Assembly: GCA_944386115.1 (NCBI GenBank)
Contig: CALWZV010000008.1
Location: 1 to 40,111 of the forward strand
Length of the DNA stretch: 40,111 bases
Origin: an uncultured Clostridia bacterium
Lineage (GTDB): Bacteria > Bacillota > Clostridia > TANB77 > CAG-508
Direction: 5' to 3'
In this document: positions 37,637-40,111 of the stretch, piece after piece
How positions within the stretch are numbered: position 1 is the stretch's first letter
How the letters are laid out: the number at the start of each line of letters is the position of its first letter
The notes under the pieces: model-generated
Seen by the model: the letters and a program-made list of their open reading frames with translations, nothing else
What the model was told of the DNA's origin: nothing
The model's database searches: none
Translations under genes and position numbers: made by a program

Positions 37637-38608
37637 ATGTTTGAAATTAGTAATTTAATTGGAAATACACCAATTATAAGAATAAAATATGAATATAATT
37701 CAAATATAAAGTATGTTTATACAAAATTAGAATATTATAATCTAACAGGGAGTATTAAAGATAGAGTAGCATATTATATTATAATTAATGCTAAAAAAAG
37801 AGGAATACTTAAAGAAAAAATGCCTATAATTGAAGCTACAAGCGGGAATACTGGTATAGCCTTAGCTGCTCTTGGAAAATATTATAATCATCCTGTATAT
37901 ATTTTTATGCCAGATTGGGTAAGCAAAGAGAGAATTAAATTAATGGAAAGCTATGGAGCAAATGTTGTATTAATATCAAAAGAGAAAGGTGGTTTTATAA
38001 AATGTGTTGAAGAATCTAAAACACTTGCCAAAAGAATTAATGGGTTTTGTGCAAATCAATTTGAAAATAATGATAATTTATTAGCACATTATGAAACAAC
38101 TGGAGAAGAAATATTAAATCAAATCAGTGAGAAAATTGGTGGTTTTATATCAGGTGTTGGAACTGGTGGAACTCTTACAGGTGTAGGAAAAAGATTAAAA
38201 AAACAGTATAAAAATATGAAAATTATAGCAATAGAGCCAGATAAAATGCCAATAATATCTAAAAAAGATGTAAGAGGTAATCACAAAATTGAAGGAATAG
38301 GTGATGAATTTGTACCAGATTTACTAGATAAAGATATTATTGATGAAATTATACTTGTAAATGATGAAGATTCTATAAATATGTCAAGATTATTAGCTGA
38401 AAAACTAGGGCTAGGAGTAGGTATATCATCAGGAGCAAATTTTCTAGGTAGTGTTTTAGCTGGTGAAGGATTGGCTAATCCGATTGTTACGGTGTTTCCA
38501 GATGATAATAAAAAATATATTTCAACTGAACTATTCGAGAAAATAAGAAATGATAGGAATTTTATATCAAATAAAATTAGGTTAATAGGATATGAGGCTA
38601 TAAAATAA
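37637..38608 (+). CDS. cysK: Cysteine synthase family (O-acetylserine sulfhydrylase)
   Basis: PLP-dependent synthesis of cysteine from O-acetylserine and sulfide. The start is ATG 37637 with AAAGGA upstream; the upstream frame overlaps the mutL terminator. 323 residues. PLP lysine Lys41 in LTGSIKDRV, phosphate loop EATSGNTGIALA, GTGGTLTGVGK and HKIEGIGDEFVP. GSIKDRV has the family pattern. It could be CysK or a close relative acting on another serine ester; the context gives no sulfur genes to decide. It is followed by a bidirectional terminator. Confidence 0.88.
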   Translation: MFEISNLIGNTPIIRIKYEYNSNIKYVYTKLEYYNLTGSIKDRVAYYIIINAKKRGILKEKMPIIEATSGNTGIALAALGKYYNHPVYIFMPDWVSKERIKLMESYGANVVLISKEKGGFIKCVEESKTLAKRINGFCANQFENNDNLLAHYETTGEEILNQISEKIGGFISGVGTGGTLTGVGKRLKKQYKNMKIIAIEPDKMPIISKKDVRGNHKIEGIGDEFVPDLLDKDIIDEIILVNDEDSINMSRLLAEKLGLGVGISSGANFLGSVLAGEGLANPIVTVFPDDNKKYISTELFEKIRNDRNFISNKIRLIGYEAIK

Positions 38609-38617
38609 GGGAAAAAT

Positions 38618-38646
38618 AATACAAGCAAATATAAATTGCTTGTATT
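38618..38646. terminator. Bidirectional terminator
   Basis: AATACAAGCAA (38618-38628) pairs with TTGCTTGTATT (38636-38646), between cysK and the minus-strand glucosaminidase. Confidence 0.75.
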
Positions 38647-38651
38647 TTGTA

Positions 38652-39716
38652 TTACATATTCTCATATAGTGGAATTATAAAGTTTAATGAAGAATCTACA
38701 GTATTAGATGCTTCATAAATAGCTTTCATGTTTTGGGCTTCAGACTGTGGTGCTAAAAGATTTTGCATATATTGGTGTGTATATAAACTTCCATCTTGAT
38801 TAACTACGTCAAATTTTTGTAAATATAATGTATTTTGTCCAACATTTATATATCCTTCTTTTAAAAATTCGACTCCGCCTATCAGGGCTTTTTCCATAGA
38901 ATCCCAACCTTGACTATAAGCATATTGAGCAGCATTTTGAAGAATTTCTTCTTGAGAATTACCAGTTGCTCTTATATTAAAAATGTTATATACAATAGTA
39001 CCATTATATTCATATCCCTTAGACAAAGTACTTCCATTTCTTCCTTGTTCTTGAATCAATCTTGAAGCTATAAAGTATGGGTCTAAATTTGCATTTTTAC
39101 CAGCTTGTATTAATGCTTCAGAAATGCTATCTCCTTCTAAAAAAGAGCCGTTTGTTATTTTACTAATTCCCTCTTTTGTTTGAGCATTTTCTACATATTT
39201 TAGTTCTGCAAACTGAAATATATTTTCTTCATTTAATATATTCCTAGGATCCATCTGATTTTTTATAGCTTTATCAGAAGCACATAACCATGTTCCATTA
39301 TCAAAAGTTTTATCTTTATCAATTTCACATTTCCAATCTTCAGGATATTTAGAAGAGTCTGGGATTAAATTCAAAGGAAATTCTGTATTGTCTTTATGGC
39401 CTTCGTTTTTAATTACTTCATCCCATTCTAACCTTGTATAAAATAAAGTAAATGTCCAATTTGGGTGCTTTTCTTTCAAATTATCTATTAATTCTTTATA
39501 TCCTGGATATTTATCTTCGTTTAAATTTTTTCCATTATATACAACATATTTTTGTTTTTGATTTTCTTTTACAAATGCAAAAATTAAACAGGTAATCAAA
39601 ATTAAAATAATAATTATTGGAACTATTATTTTAACAGGCTTTGGAATATTGGTAATTAAATTTTTAAATTTAGATATTAAATTATTAATTATTTCTTTTA
39701 TTTTTTCTATATTCAT
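38652..39716 (-). CDS. Membrane-anchored N-acetylglucosaminidase (GH73-like)
   Basis: A 354-residue protein with a short basic head, one membrane segment (VKIIVPIIIILILITCLIFA) and an external domain. The C-terminal half (FIASRLIQEQGRNGSTLSKG with catalytic Glu, then YNIFNIRATG, and GGVEFLKEGYI) is the glucosaminidase fold that cleaves peptidoglycan glycan strands. I chose ATG 39716 (MNIEKIKEI) because a consensus -10 sits 7 bases before it on the minus strand, which rules out the upstream TTG 39752. It has almost no leader. Monocistronic. Confidence 0.85.
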   Translation of the reverse strand: MNIEKIKEIINNLISKFKNLITNIPKPVKIIVPIIIILILITCLIFAFVKENQKQKYVVYNGKNLNEDKYPGYKELIDNLKEKHPNWTFTLFYTRLEWDEVIKNEGHKDNTEFPLNLIPDSSKYPEDWKCEIDKDKTFDNGTWLCASDKAIKNQMDPRNILNEENIFQFAELKYVENAQTKEGISKITNGSFLEGDSISEALIQAGKNANLDPYFIASRLIQEQGRNGSTLSKGYEYNGTIVYNIFNIRATGNSQEEILQNAAQYAYSQGWDSMEKALIGGVEFLKEGYINVGQNTLYLQKFDVVNQDGSLYTHQYMQNLLAPQSEAQNMKAIYEASNTVDSSLNFIIPLYENM

Positions 39717-39722
39717 GATTCC

Positions 39723-39752
39723 ATTATAGCATATATTATTTTTAGATTTCAA
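39723..39752 (-). promoter_or_regulatory. Promoter giving a leaderless or near-leaderless transcript
   Basis: On the minus strand TTGAAA (39752-39747), 18-base spacer, TATAAT (39728-39723). Seven bases on is the A of ATG 39716, the expected transcription start. Only GGAA lies between. Confidence 0.55.
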
Positions 39753-40070
39753 GATTAGTTTTTGTTTTTAATAAACTAAAATATGAACCGCCAAGTATTT
39801 TTTCTTTTAATTTTTTATTGCTTCTGGCATTCCTCCAACACATAGATACAATCTATACAAATTATTTTTAATAGTTGTTAGAATTTCGTGGGAATATTTA
39901 TGGAGCTCTTAGGGAGGTTATTTGAAAAAAGTTGCATAATTCTCAAGGTATTCCTCTCAAAATTTGCTCAAAAAACTAAGTCGATTAATCAACTGATAAA
40001 TTTACTATACCATAAATTTAATATTTTTTTCAAAAATTTTTTAAAAAATGTCCCCTTTTTACGAAAAATA
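39753..40070. other. Gap without a recognisable gene
   Basis: About 320 A/T-rich bases between divergent genes. It contains a reading frame of 66 codons from 39888 that runs into the next promoter and has no ribosome binding site; I do not regard it as a gene. A short inverted repeat ATAGAT/ATCTAT is near 39843. No tRNA, repeat array or mobile element is seen. Confidence 0.5.
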
Positions 40071-40079
40071 TGTTATAAT
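40071..40079 (+). promoter_or_regulatory. Extended -10 promoter of the next gene
   Basis: TGTTATAAT (40071-40079), TATAAT with a TG extension; no convincing -35 upstream. Confidence 0.5.
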
Positions 40080-40103
40080 TTTTCTTGATAGGGGGACAAA
40101 AAT

Positions 40104-40111
40104 ATGAAAAA
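40104..40111 (+). CDS. Start of a further gene, cut by the window edge
   Basis: ATG 40104 with AGGGGGAC (40090-40097) upstream and a promoter at 40071. Only two codons and two bases (ATGAAAAA) are in the window, so nothing can be said of the product. Confidence 0.5.

Noticed and set aside
39888..40088. 66-codon reading frame before the window end
   Set aside because: It has no ribosome binding site and runs through the promoter and leader of the next gene.

Overview
The window is about 40 kb of very AT-rich, densely packed DNA with Gram-positive ribosome binding sites (AGGAGG-like), frequent TTG starts and TGA used as a stop. Gene content (MutS/MutL, endonuclease-type MutL, YetF plus DUF4363, GH18 cell-wall enzyme, MreB, acetyl-CoA carboxylase/FAS cluster) points to a low-GC Bacillota, probably an uncultured Clostridia-like lineage. 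A choloylglycine (bile salt) hydrolase family gene suggests a gut habitat. I could not run a taxonomic search, so the lineage is an inference.

Layout: (1) 1-8580, central metabolism: 3' part of valS, a small ORF, enolase, an unknown tail-anchored protein, glycogen phosphorylase and pyruvate kinase. (2) 8600-11960, cell envelope and ribosome: an MreB-family gene, a secreted C39-like/SH3 protein, small membrane ORFs, rpmE. (3) 12050-17770: miaB, an HTH-like unknown, mutS, choloylglycine hydrolase. (4) 17780-27750, lipid synthesis: a TetR-type palindrome, then acyl-CoA synthetase-like gene, birA, fabD, fabG, fabF, accB, fabZ, accC, accD, accA, fabI. (5) 27750-30240: a foreign-looking repeat protein and a second AMP-forming acyl ligase on the minus strand. 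(6) 30280-39720: glmU, a YvlD-type membrane protein, yetF/DUF4363, a YvyF-like zinc protein, a GH18 enzyme, mutL, cysK and a glucosaminidase. The last 8 bases start one more gene.

The most striking observation: five housekeeping genes (eno, glgP, mutS, fabG, accC) are each interrupted by one +1 frameshift, and all five are the same event. An extra C stands directly before a conserved glycine codon GGA, so the zero frame reads CGG and the tetranucleotide is CGGA. Skipping the C (or reading CGGA as one glycine quadruplet) restores full-length proteins of normal family length with no other lesion. By my count there are only six in-frame CGG codons in all the coding sequence here: five are these shift sites, and the sixth (followed by C, not A) lies in the foreign-looking repeat gene. 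The codons before the sites are all different (GTT, TTG, ACA, GCT, CCA), so peptidyl-tRNA slippage on a shared heptamer does not explain them. The pattern suggests that CGG is unassigned or starved in this organism and that CGGA is decoded as glycine with a +1 shift across the genome. This is an inference from sequence; proteomics, a tRNA inventory and a genome-wide search would settle it.
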